NCBI GenBank assembly: GCA_049324435.1
Contig: JBMOOQ010000016.1
Coordinates: forward strand, 16,153-80,152
DNA length: 64,000 bases
Source: Pseudorhodoplanes sp049324435
GTDB lineage: Bacteria; Pseudomonadota; Alphaproteobacteria; Rhizobiales; Xanthobacteraceae
Reading direction: 5' to 3'
The notes beneath the pieces are model-generated. The model was not told where the DNA came from. It made no database searches and was given only the letters and a program-made list of their open reading frames with translations. Below are positions 50,203 through 58,009 of the stretch, one piece after another. The stretch's first letter is position 1. Each line of letters begins with the position of its first letter. A program made the translations under genes and the position numbers.

Positions 50203-50682
50203 TTACCTGCAATTTCCGCAGATGCCGGTGATCTCGATCACGGGCGCCTTCGGAGCAAAATTCGCTGCGCGGGTCGCCGCCTTGAGAGAATCCGCCACAG
50301 CCTGCGACGGCGCTTCGCCGACTTCGCCGCAGCGCTCGCAGATCAGGAACACCACGAGGTCGCCGGCGCTGTGGCGATGTCCGCAGGCGATATAGGCATT
50401 GCGGCTCTCGATCCGGTGCGCGAGCCCGTTCTCGATCAGAAAATCGAGGGCGCGATACACCGTAATCGGAGCATGCCGCGTGCCGTGTCTGGCGGCCGCA
50501 CGGTCGATGATCTCGTAGGCGCCGAGCGGTTTGTGGTTTTCCAGGAGGGCTTCCAGCACCTGACGGCGCGTGGGTGTCAGCTTCTGCGCGCGCTGGTGGC
50601 ACAGCGCTTCCGCATGCGTCAGCGCGTCGATGCTGCAGCGATTGTGGTCGTGGTCGGGCGCGGGAAAGACCGGATTGCTCAT
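50203..50682 (-). CDS. zur: Fur-family zinc uptake regulator (Zur-like)
   Basis: A 159-residue metalloregulator. The winged helix lies at about residues 33-85 (RRQVLEALLENHKPLGAYEI and APITVYRALDFLIENGLAHR). The metal sites are visible: CGHRHSAGDLVVFLICERCG with one CxxC pair, and the C-terminal CGNCR pair, the four-cysteine structural zinc site of Zur proteins. GAGGAGGAA precedes the ATG. A znuABC operon, the usual target, is not in this window, so assignment to Zur rather than another Fur-family member rests on sequence only. Confidence 0.87.
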   Translation of the reverse strand: MSNPVFPAPDHDHNRCSIDALTHAEALCHQRAQKLTPTRRQVLEALLENHKPLGAYEIIDRAAARHGTRHAPITVYRALDFLIENGLAHRIESRNAYIACGHRHSAGDLVVFLICERCGEVGEAPSQAVADSLKAATRAANFAPKAPVIEITGICGNCR

Positions 50683-50743
50683 TTCCTCCTCTTATAATCA
50701 CTTTTCCGGACCGCAACCCTGCCGGTTTGGCGCAAATCTGTTC

Positions 50744-50774
50744 TGCAATGCACAATTTGGTTTATTGCAATGCA
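50744..50774. promoter_or_regulatory. Direct repeat TGCAATGCA x2, 22 bp apart
   Basis: Copies at 50744-50752 and 50766-50774 are spaced by two helical turns, upstream of the patatin gene. The second lies inside ATTGC-N6-GCAAT. PhaR-type regulators are reported to bind TGC/GCA-rich sites, so a link to PHB control is possible but unproven. Confidence 0.4.
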
Positions 50775-50827
50775 GCAATTCTTGCCTAGGTTCATCGCCT
50801 CACGGGGCGGCGCAACCGGAACTTTGA

Positions 50828-51877
50828 ATGCTGAAAGACATGTCGGCCGGCGTCACCCGGCTTCTGACCGGACTTCGGCCACGGCCGGGCGTCAAGCGGG
50901 TCAATCTGGCCTTACAGGGCGGAGGGGCGCATGGCGCCTTCACCTGGGGCGTTCTGGACTATCTGCTGGAGGACGGGCGGCTGAGCTTCGCGGCCATCTC
51001 CGGTGCGTCGGCCGGTGCCGTCAACGCCGTGATGCTGGCCGATGGATTTGCGCGCGGCGGTGCGGGTGAGGCCCGCAAGCGTCTCGCCGAATTCTGGCGT
51101 GCAGCCAGTCTGGGCGGCGAATTGCCCGGCCCGCAGCGTGCAGTGCTCGACCGGATGCTGGCCTTGTTTCCGGCCGGCGGCTCGCCACTGCAGCTGTTCG
51201 TCGATGCCATGTCGCGGATGATGAGTCCGTACGACTTCAATCCGCTTAACATCAATCCGCTGCGATCGCTGATCGAGCGCTTCGTCGATTTCGACGCGAT
51301 CCGCGGCTATGCCGATCTTGAGCTGTTCATCTCCGCGACCAACGTGAAGAGCGGCCGGCTGCGGGTGTTCCGCAGAGAGGATGTCAGCGCCGATGTGGTG
51401 ATGGCGTCGGCGGCGTTGCCGCACATGTTCCGCGCGGTGGAGATCGACGGCGAGCCTTACTGGGACGGCGGCTTTACCGGCAATCCGCCGATCCTGCCGC
51501 TGATCTCGTCGAACGGCGACGATGTGCTGCTGATCCAGATCGCGCCGCTGCGCCGCGACGATACGCCCACCTCGGCGCGCGACATCCTCAACCGCGTCAA
51601 CGAGATTTCGTTCTCGTCGCCGCTCGCCGCCGAACTGCGTGCGCTCGAATATGTCGCGCGCGGCACGGGCCGCAACGCCCCCGGCGTCAATGTGCATCGC
51701 ATTCTGCTTGACGGGTTCGACAAGCGTCTGAACGGGTCGCGGCTCAAAACCGACTACGATTTCTTCGCGCTGTTGCACCGCGCCGGGCGCCGGGCCGCAC
51801 GGCGCTTTCTCGACCGCCATTTCGACGATATCGGGCGCCGTTCGACATTCGACCTCGCGAAGGAGACGGCGGCTTAG
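50828..51877 (+). CDS. Patatin-like phospholipase family protein
   Basis: A 349-residue serine lipase. The oxyanion-hole motif is GGGAHGAFTWG (about residues 31-41), the nucleophile is the serine in ISGASAGAVNAV and the catalytic aspartate is in YWDGGFTGNPP, so the dyad is complete. Alphaproteobacterial members often neighbour 3-hydroxybutyrate dehydrogenase and may act on lipids or PHB granules; that neighbour is not here. No signal peptide, so it is likely cytoplasmic. It is divergent from zur, and the intergenic region holds the TGCAATGCA repeats. Confidence 0.9.
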   Translation: MLKDMSAGVTRLLTGLRPRPGVKRVNLALQGGGAHGAFTWGVLDYLLEDGRLSFAAISGASAGAVNAVMLADGFARGGAGEARKRLAEFWRAASLGGELPGPQRAVLDRMLALFPAGGSPLQLFVDAMSRMMSPYDFNPLNINPLRSLIERFVDFDAIRGYADLELFISATNVKSGRLRVFRREDVSADVVMASAALPHMFRAVEIDGEPYWDGGFTGNPPILPLISSNGDDVLLIQIAPLRRDDTPTSARDILNRVNEISFSSPLAAELRALEYVARGTGRNAPGVNVHRILLDGFDKRLNGSRLKTDYDFFALLHRAGRRAARRFLDRHFDDIGRRSTFDLAKETAA

Positions 51878-51888
51878 GTCCGGCGCTG

Positions 51889-51897
51889 TGCTATAAT
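51889..51897 (+). promoter_or_regulatory. Extended -10 promoter (TGCTATAAT) for a leaderless message
   Basis: A perfect extended -10 element ends 6 bases before the ATG of the macro-domain gene at 51904, so the predicted transcription start coincides with the start codon. No ribosome site precedes the ATG. No clear -35 is present, as expected for an extended -10 promoter. Confidence 0.6.
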
Positions 51898-51903
51898 ATA
51901 CAG

Positions 51904-52464
51904 ATGATCTCTCACACGCCGCTGCTCACTGTCGAAGCCGGACCGGCGCATATCGATCTTCTGATCGGTGATATCACGACGCTCGACGTCGATGCCATCG
52001 TCAATGCGGCGAATGAAGCGCTTGCTCCGGGGGGCGGGGTATGCGGCGCGATCTTCCGCGCCGCCGGTCCTGAGCTTGAAAGCGAATGCCGCAGTCTTGG
52101 CGGCTGCGCGACCGGCGACGCGAAGATCACCCGCGGTTATCGCCTCAAGGCGCGGCACATCATCCACGCGGTCGGTCCGGTCTGGAGCGGCGGCGGGGCG
52201 GACGAGGATGCACTGCTCGCCTCCTGCTATCGCCGCTCGCTGGAGGTGGCGGCCGAACACGGCCTCACCAGCATCGCCTTTCCGGCGATCTCGACCGGCA
52301 TTTACGGCTTTCCCGCGGAACGCGCCGCACGCATCGCGACCGGCACGGTGGTGTCGGAATTGTCGGCCCGGCTGGGCGGCATCTCGCGCGTGGTGTTGTG
52401 CTGTTTCAGCGCACAATCGGCGCAATGCCACGTCGAGGCATTTGCGGAAATGGGGCTCGGATAG
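51904..52464 (+). CDS. Macro-domain protein (O-acetyl-ADP-ribose deacetylase type)
   Basis: A 186-residue MacroD-type macro domain. Key parts are LLIGDITTLDVDAIVNAANE (adenine and distal ribose sites), PGGGVCGAIFRAAGPEL (the catalytic loop) and IAFPAISTGIYGFPAERAAR (the diphosphate loop). It should remove acetyl from O-acetyl-ADP-ribose or mono-ADP-ribose from acidic residues. It is 26 bases downstream of the patatin gene but appears to have its own leaderless promoter. It ends 28 bases from the stop of the convergent glucokinase gene. Confidence 0.93.
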   Translation: MISHTPLLTVEAGPAHIDLLIGDITTLDVDAIVNAANEALAPGGGVCGAIFRAAGPELESECRSLGGCATGDAKITRGYRLKARHIIHAVGPVWSGGGADEDALLASCYRRSLEVAAEHGLTSIAFPAISTGIYGFPAERAARIATGTVVSELSARLGGISRVVLCCFSAQSAQCHVEAFAEMGLG

Positions 52465-52492
52465 CTTTCGTGCCTCGGACGCGGTGCAGAGA

Positions 52493-53431
52493 TCATGACC
52501 CGATGAGCCGTTCCGCCACCGCGGCGCAGCCGATAAGCCCGGGTTCCTCGCAGGTGATCAGTGCCGACGGGATCGATTTCAGCATCGGTTCATAGGGTGG
52601 ATGCCGTTCGAAGGCAGCGCGAAACAGTCTCGCATCCAGCAAGGGTCCAAGCCCGGTCGCAACGCCGCCCGCGACATAGACGCCGCCGGTTGAGCGGAAG
52701 GTCAGGGCCATGTCGCCCGCGAATCGTCCGAGCAGCCGTACGAACATTGCAACGCTCGCCCGCGCCGCGCGGTCGCCGGCGCGCGCCTGCCGCACGATCA
52801 TTTCCGGTTTCACCTTCAATATGCCGGGGTGCATGGCGGCGTGCAGCGCCGCGAGTCCCGAACCGGACAGCAAGGCTTCCGCCGACAGCGGCGCGCCTGT
52901 CTCCGCGAGCCGGTGAAAGATGATCTCCTCGTCGGGATAGGCCGGCCCGAACGAGGAATGCCCGGCCTCGCTCGCGATCACATGAAATCCGGTGTCAGTT
53001 GGCACCAGCGCCGCGACACCCAGACCGGTGCCCGGTCCGATCACGAGCTTCACGCCGTGCGGAAGGTCGTGCGCATCGCCGATTGGCTGCAGATCGTCGC
53101 CCCGCAGTGACGGCAGCGCCCAGGCCAGAGCCTCGAAATCGTTGACGGCATGGATCGGCGAGAGGCCGAAGCGTGCGGACAGCTCGGGCAGCCGCACCCG
53201 CCAGTTGCGATTGGTGAGCGCAATCTCCTCGCCGCTGACCGGTGCAGCGAGCGCAAGCACGGCCGCGCGCGGCCGCTGAGCGATTCCTTCGAGCGCCCGC
53301 GCCAGCACCCCTTCCAGCCCGTCAACGCTGTCATTGGCGATGGTGACGATGCCCTGCGGCCTCCCGCCGGGCGTAGCGAATGCGGCACGGCTGGTGGTCC
53401 CGCCGATATCGGCAATCAGGATGTCAGCCAC
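52493..53431 (-). CDS. glk: Glucokinase
   Basis: A 312-residue hexokinase-fold enzyme of the Glk (group A) type that phosphorylates glucose with ATP in the cytoplasm. The ATP motif is LIADIGGTTSRAAF, the sugar-binding aspartate is in AVNDFEALAWAL, and IGPGTGLGVAAL with SEAGHSSFGP complete the site. The C-terminal GGVYVAGGVATGL is the second phosphate loop. It follows a PcaC-like gene by 11 bases on the same strand, an unexpected operon partner. Confidence 0.93.
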   Translation of the reverse strand: MADILIADIGGTTSRAAFATPGGRPQGIVTIANDSVDGLEGVLARALEGIAQRPRAAVLALAAPVSGEEIALTNRNWRVRLPELSARFGLSPIHAVNDFEALAWALPSLRGDDLQPIGDAHDLPHGVKLVIGPGTGLGVAALVPTDTGFHVIASEAGHSSFGPAYPDEEIIFHRLAETGAPLSAEALLSGSGLAALHAAMHPGILKVKPEMIVRQARAGDRAARASVAMFVRLLGRFAGDMALTFRSTGGVYVAGGVATGLGPLLDARLFRAAFERHPPYEPMLKSIPSALITCEEPGLIGCAAVAERLIGS

Positions 53432-53442
53432 GTCTCACCGTT

Positions 53443-53826
53443 CTACGCGCTCTGTTCCTCCGCCGCGAACACTTCGCGTGCGATGCGGAACGAATCCACC
53501 GCGCAGGGCACGCCGGCATAGATCGCGACCTGCAGAAACACCTCCATGATCTCGTTCTTGGTCACGCCGTTGGTCAGCGCGCCCTTGATATGTGCCTTCA
53601 ATTCGTGCGGCCGGTTGAGGATGGAAATCATCGCAAGATTCAGCATCGAGCGCTGCTTGAGCGGCAGGCCTTCGCGGCCCCAGACATAGCCCCAGCAATA
53701 TTCGGTGACGAGTTCCTGCAGCGGCCGGTTGAAATCGTCGGCATTTTTCAGCGCAGCATCGACATAGGCATCACCCAGCACCTTGCGGCGGATCGAAAGC
53801 CCCTTGTCGTACAGATCTTTGTTCAT
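53443..53826 (-). CDS. Carboxymuconolactone decarboxylase family protein, PcaC-like
   Basis: A 127-residue single-domain protein that aligns over its whole length with 4-carboxymuconolactone decarboxylase: RRKVLGDAYVDAALKNADDF, the tryptophan-rich YCWGYVWGREGLPLKQRSML, NRPHELKAHIKGALTNGVT and EVFLQVAIYAGVPCAVDSFR. The AhpD-type CxxC motif is absent, as in true PcaC. PcaC converts carboxymuconolactone to beta-ketoadipate enol-lactone, a step missing from the pca island at 13-17 kb, so this could complete it. It could equally belong to a different pathway with the CoA-transferase gene whose stop overlaps its start (ATGA at 53823-53826). Confidence 0.75.
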   Translation of the reverse strand: MNKDLYDKGLSIRRKVLGDAYVDAALKNADDFNRPLQELVTEYCWGYVWGREGLPLKQRSMLNLAMISILNRPHELKAHIKGALTNGVTKNEIMEVFLQVAIYAGVPCAVDSFRIAREVFAAEEQSA

Positions 53827-54965
53827 CGTCGTTCCCCCTGTGTGCTTGTTTGCAGGAATTCGGCACGGATTTTGTCGGTGTGTTCGCCAAGCGCGGGGAC
53901 ACGGCCGTAGCGTCGCGCGCCGTCGATAACCGGGGCTGGCGCCGGCATTGCCGCCGGCCCGCTCGGCGTTTCAACTTCGATGCGGCGCAGATGCGGATGT
54001 CGTGAGAGCAGCGCGCAGTCGTTGACTCGCGCGAAGGCGATGTCGGCTTTCTCCAGCATGTCCATCAGCTCCGCGACGTCGTGGCGTGCGAAAGCGGCGC
54101 CGACCACCGCGTCGGTTTCGCTGCGATGCGCGACGCGCTGGATGTTGGTCGCGAATTTCGGATCAGTGCCGAGCGTTGCATCGCCCAGCACCTTGTCGGC
54201 CAGCACGCGCCATTCGCGGTCGTTCTGGATCGAGATCAGGATGTCGGCGCCGTCTTTCGACTTGAACACACCGTAGGGCGCGATGGCCGCATGGGCGAGA
54301 CCGATGCGTCTGAACGGATGTCCGCCTTCATGCGACAGCAGGGGCACCGTCATCCATTCCGCCATGGCGTCGAACAGCGATACCGAGATCGTGGCGCCCT
54401 GACCGGTGCGATCGCGCGCGATCAGCGCTTCGAGGATGGCCTGATAGGCATTCATGCCGGCGCCGATGTCGGCTACCGAAAAGCCCACCCGCGCCGGCGC
54501 GTCCGGTCCGCCGGTGATGGAGGCGAGCCCGACCTCCGCCTGCACCAGCAGATCGTAGGCCTTGCGCGCGGTGAAAGGGCCGCTTTCGCCGTAACCGGAG
54601 ATCGAGCAGCAGATCAGACGAGGATGCATCTTGCGCAATTTGGCAATCGGAAAGCCGAGCTTTGCGATAGCGCCGGGCTTGAGATTCTGCACGAACACGT
54701 CGGCCTTCGCGAGCAGGGCCGCGAAGAGCTGCTTGTCCTCCGCCTTCCCGAGGTCGAGCACCACCGATTCCTTGCCGCGATTGAGCCAGACGAAATTGGC
54801 GCTCTCGCCATGCACGTAGCTGTCATAGCCGCGTGCGAAATCGCCCTCCGGCCGCTCGATCTTGATCACGCGCGCACCGGCATCGGCCAGGCGGCAGGTC
54901 GCCTGCGGCGCGGCTACCGCCTGTTCGAGCGAAACCACGAGAAGGCCGGAAAGGGGGAGAGTCAT
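53823..54965 (-). CDS. CaiB/BaiF-type (class III) CoA-transferase
   Basis: A 380-residue class III CoA-transferase. Recognisable are LPLSGLLVVSLEQAVAAPQA, GARVIKIERPEGDFARGYDS, LNRGKESVVLDL, the catalytic aspartate in RKAYDLLVQAEVGL and PARVGFSVADIGAGMNAYQA. The ATG at 54963-54965 was preferred to longer frames because the domain begins right after it. Class III enzymes move CoA between carboxylic acids without covalent phosphoryl intermediates. It is first in a three-gene run with the PcaC-like protein and glucokinase. The acid substrates are unknown. Confidence 0.9.
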   Translation of the reverse strand: MTLPLSGLLVVSLEQAVAAPQATCRLADAGARVIKIERPEGDFARGYDSYVHGESANFVWLNRGKESVVLDLGKAEDKQLFAALLAKADVFVQNLKPGAIAKLGFPIAKLRKMHPRLICCSISGYGESGPFTARKAYDLLVQAEVGLASITGGPDAPARVGFSVADIGAGMNAYQAILEALIARDRTGQGATISVSLFDAMAEWMTVPLLSHEGGHPFRRIGLAHAAIAPYGVFKSKDGADILISIQNDREWRVLADKVLGDATLGTDPKFATNIQRVAHRSETDAVVGAAFARHDVAELMDMLEKADIAFARVNDCALLSRHPHLRRIEVETPSGPAAMPAPAPVIDGARRYGRVPALGEHTDKIRAEFLQTSTQGERR

Positions 54966-54979
54966 GGATTTCTCTTTCC

Positions 54980-55052
54980 GTTCGTCCCTGCGAAAGCGGG
55001 GACCCAGAGCCAAAAACGCCGGATACCCGCATTCGCGGGAATGAACGGAGTA
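54980..55052. repeat. REP-like intergenic repeat
   Basis: Contains GCGAAAGCGGGGACCCAGAG on the left and CCCGCATTCGCGGGAATGAA on the right; the right half forms a CCCGC/GCGGG hairpin. It matches the general layout of the repeats near 24.9 and 26.1 kb and lies in the gap between the CoA-transferase and gloB. Confidence 0.65.
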
Positions 55053-55080
55053 TGCAATTCCTTCATCCGAAACGATGCAG

Positions 55081-55848
55081 CTAGAACTTGTTCTTCCGTT
55101 CGCGGAGTTCCCTGAACACCTCAGCCGCGGGCTTGCCGCTCATGCCGACGGCATCGGCAACCGAGGGGATATCCGCGCGCAGGAACACATTTGCCGCCTT
55201 CTCTGCGCCGAGCGTCTGCGGCAGCGTCGGCTTGCCGGCGGCGCGCAATTCGTCCACTTCCGCAGCACGCTTCTGCAGGGCCGGATTGTCCGGCTCGATG
55301 GTGAGCGCGAACTTGATGTTCGCCTGGGTATATTCGTGGCCGCAATAGAAGGTGATATCATCGGGCAGCGCGCGAATCTTCAACAGCGAATCCCACATCT
55401 GCGCCGGCGTGCCCTCGATCACACGGCCGCAGCCGATCGAGAACAAGGTGTCGCCGAGGAAGGCGACCTTGTCCTTGTCGAAGATGAGCGAGATATGGCC
55501 GGCGGTATGGCCGGGCGTATCGATGACGCGCGCTTCCAGCGTTCCGACCTTCACCGTGTCGCCTTCACCATAGGTCGCATCCACATCCGCGATCTTCGCC
55601 GCTTCGTTCTTCGGGGCGGTGACGCGGCATTGATGCTTGGCCTTCAGCTCCGGGATGCCCTGCGTGTGATCGGCGTGGTGATGGGTCACCAGGATGTCGG
55701 TCAGGGTCCAGCCGGTGTCATTCAGCGCCTGCTCCACTGCCGCGGCCTCGGGCGCGTCGATCGCTGCCGTGGCTCCAGTCTCGGGATCGTGGATGAGAAC
55801 GCCGAAATTATCGGAGAGGCAGGAGAATTGATGGATTTTCGCCGGCAT
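55081..55848 (-). CDS. gloB: Hydroxyacylglutathione hydrolase (glyoxalase II)
   Basis: A 255-residue metallo-beta-lactamase-fold enzyme that hydrolyses S-lactoylglutathione to lactate and glutathione. The dinuclear metal motif is VTHHHADHTQG, followed by DTPGHTAGHISL, FLGDTLFSIGCGR and YCGHEYTQANIKFAL; together these identify glyoxalase II rather than other family members. The C-terminal HAGH domain has the expected ending REVFRELRERKNKF. It is divergent from a methyltransferase gene with 105 bases between. Confidence 0.95.
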   Translation of the reverse strand: MPAKIHQFSCLSDNFGVLIHDPETGATAAIDAPEAAAVEQALNDTGWTLTDILVTHHHADHTQGIPELKAKHQCRVTAPKNEAAKIADVDATYGEGDTVKVGTLEARVIDTPGHTAGHISLIFDKDKVAFLGDTLFSIGCGRVIEGTPAQMWDSLLKIRALPDDITFYCGHEYTQANIKFALTIEPDNPALQKRAAEVDELRAAGKPTLPQTLGAEKAANVFLRADIPSVADAVGMSGKPAAEVFRELRERKNKF

Positions 55849-55953
55849 GTCGGTTCCGTCTTGTGGGATTGAATTTTAACGCTAGCACGGTGCGGCGGGT
55901 TCGAGAATGCGCGGGTTGCCGCGACGGTCCGCATTTCATGCTAATCTTGTTTC

Positions 55954-56724
55954 ATGTTCATCGATGTCGTGGACCTGCGAAACTTCTACGCTCAGGCGCT
56001 CGGGATCGTTGCGCGGCGCTTCGTCGGGCAGGGGATTCGCGCGCACTGGGCCGAGGTGCGTGGTGAGCGTATCGCCGGTATCGGCTACACGACCCCGTAT
56101 TTGGGAATCTTCCGCGAAGAGGCCGAGCGCTGCCTCGCCTTCATGCCGGCCTCGCAGGGCGTGGTGAAATGGCCGTCGGAGCGGCCCGGTCTTGCGGCGC
56201 TTGTGGACGAGACCGAATTGCCGCTGACCGATGCTGCGGTCGATCGGGTGCTTCTGGTCCATGCCCTGGAAATGGCGGACGATCCGGTACGTCTGTTGCG
56301 CGAGGTCTGGCGGGTGTTGCGGGCGAATGGACGCCTGCTCGCGGTTGTGCCGAACCGCCGGGGACTGTGGGCGCGGATCGATACGACGCCGTTCGGCCAT
56401 GGCCGGCCCTATTCGCGGTCGCAGATCACCCGCATCCTGCGCGAAACCATGTTCACCCCGAAGGGGTGGGGTGAGGCGCTGTTCGTCCCGCCGGTGCAGC
56501 GCAACTGGTTTCTGCGTTCGGCCGGCGTCTGGGAGCGCATGGGGCCGACCGTTCTCGCGCCGTTTCCCGGCGTGCATATTGTGGAAGCCAGCAAGCAGGC
56601 CTATCGCGCAATTCCAGTCCGGCGCGAGAAGCGCGTGCTCGTGCCGCGGCTCGAACCGGCGCTCGCGCCGTCTCCGGGAAGCGCGGCGCGCGTTCAGCCT
56701 CTCCCCGCGGACGGGGAGACGTGA
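55954..56724 (+). CDS. Class I SAM-dependent methyltransferase
   Basis: A 256-residue Methyltransf_11-type protein. The cofactor region is atypical (GERIAGIGYTTPYLGIFREE in place of the usual GxGxG), followed by the clear post-motif regions LPLTDAAVDRVLLVHALEMA and LLREVWRVLRANGRLLAVVP. The long C-terminal part, with RPYSRSQITRILRETMFTPK, occurs in a family conserved beside gloB in many Hyphomicrobiales. The substrate is unknown. It is divergent from gloB and convergent with the DUF4167 gene. Confidence 0.85.
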   Translation: MFIDVVDLRNFYAQALGIVARRFVGQGIRAHWAEVRGERIAGIGYTTPYLGIFREEAERCLAFMPASQGVVKWPSERPGLAALVDETELPLTDAAVDRVLLVHALEMADDPVRLLREVWRVLRANGRLLAVVPNRRGLWARIDTTPFGHGRPYSRSQITRILRETMFTPKGWGEALFVPPVQRNWFLRSAGVWERMGPTVLAPFPGVHIVEASKQAYRAIPVRREKRVLVPRLEPALAPSPGSAARVQPLPADGET

Positions 56725-56730
56725 TGACGC

Positions 56731-57456
56731 TTACTCCCCAGCGGGGGCCTGGCTCTGCTCGTCGCCGCCATCGGCCATGTCGGGCCGCGGACCGCGCGGA
56801 CCGCGCCGGCGGCGCCGGTGCAGCGGAAAGCGGTCGGCCTGCTGCTCCTGGTCGCCGCTCGCCTGCGGGGCGCCCTGCGCCGGAGCGCCGGTGATAAATG
56901 ACGGCAAGCGCTCGACATCGTCGTCCTGGCCGCCATTGGCCTGATGCGGCTGACGATCCTGATAGGCCTGACGCTCATGGCGCGGCTGGCGCTCATGCCG
57001 CGGCTGAAAATCGCGCTGGTAAGGCTGCTCGCGCTGCTCACGCTGTTCGCGCGGCTGATAGGGCTGCGCCTCGCGCGGTTGCTGCTGCTGGTAGGGCTGC
57101 TCGCGTACCGGTGAATGCGGCTCGAAATTCGGCTGCGAATCGTCGTCGCCGTCGAAGCTCTCTTCGCTCGATTCGCGCTGCTGGAACGGCTGGCTCTGCC
57201 GGAATTGTTCCTGCGCCGCCGCGATCAGACGGAAATAATGCTCGGCATGCTGGTAGTAATTCTCGGCGGCGACCGGGTCGCCGGATGCGGTCGCGTCGCG
57301 CGCAAGCTGGATGTATTTCTCGGCGATGTGATTCGCGGTGCCGCGGATTTTCACGTCGGGCCCGTTCGATTCGTAGACCCGTGTCAGCGGATTATGGTTC
57401 TTGCCGCCGCCGCGGTTACGACCTCGCATCCGATGCTTGTTCTGACCGTTTCTCAT
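56731..57456 (-). CDS. DUF4167 domain protein
   Basis: A 241-residue protein whose first 90 residues are the DUF4167 domain (RVYESNGPDVKIRGTANHIA and YYQHAEHYFRLIAAAQEQF), preceded by a very basic, glycine- and arginine-rich start (MRNGQNKHRMRGRNRGGG) that suggests RNA binding. The rest is a low-complexity tail rich in glutamine, arginine and proline (QPYQQQQPREAQPYQPREQR). The family is restricted to alphaproteobacteria and its function is not established to my knowledge. A TTG 18 bases upstream is also in frame. Confidence 0.9.
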   Translation of the reverse strand: MRNGQNKHRMRGRNRGGGKNHNPLTRVYESNGPDVKIRGTANHIAEKYIQLARDATASGDPVAAENYYQHAEHYFRLIAAAQEQFRQSQPFQQRESSEESFDGDDDSQPNFEPHSPVREQPYQQQQPREAQPYQPREQREQREQPYQRDFQPRHERQPRHERQAYQDRQPHQANGGQDDDVERLPSFITGAPAQGAPQASGDQEQQADRFPLHRRRRRGPRGPRPDMADGGDEQSQAPAGE

Positions 57457-58009
57457 GGCTTGCCTGTTTGCCAACTCCTGATGGCGCGGCGCATGCCGCG
57501 TTGCGGATCACTCGAAACCCAGACCGTCACGCCGTAACGGTTTTCATGCCGCCTGGCTTTGCTGCGGCCTGCGCCCCTCATTGGACCGTGTGGTTCGGAC
57601 GGCGTCGTTCCGATTACCTTTACCCCCGGCGCAATGCGCCGCCCCTTTGGCCGAAGCCAGCAAGTCTTACCGATGGCAACATCGGCATCGGTCCGATGCT
57701 ACCGGTGCAGCATCCGATCAGTTCGGAAAATCGTGTTTCGTTCGGCCTTGTTTCGTTGTTCGACCTATCGTGTCGACCCAATGCCCGTGACGGCTACATG
57801 CCCTTGATGCTGGTTTGCCGCCGCCTTCGCGGGCTCCAGTTCGGGGAAGCCTTCTTCCCTCGGAAACCGCGCCCGGGCCTCAATTGGCGGCCCGCTTCAG
57901 GGCCAAACATCTGCAGCGGAAACTAGTCTGTCTGCCGCGATAATCCAAGCGTTATTTTTGCGGGGCGGGATGCAGCGCCGGAATGGCAAAAGCGCCCGAT
58001 TTCAACCGG
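57457..58009. other. 553-bp region without a recognisable gene
   Basis: This stretch lies between prmC and the DUF4167 gene, both on the minus strand. Short open frames exist on the plus strand, but their codon use and composition are unconvincing. I see no tRNA and no strong terminator. It could supply the promoter and a long 5' leader for the DUF4167 gene. Confidence 0.5.

Noticed and set aside
57559..57807. A possible small plus-strand gene in the prmC-DUF4167 gap
   Set aside because: Two overlapping frames of similar length exist with no ribosome site, no motif and unconvincing codon use.
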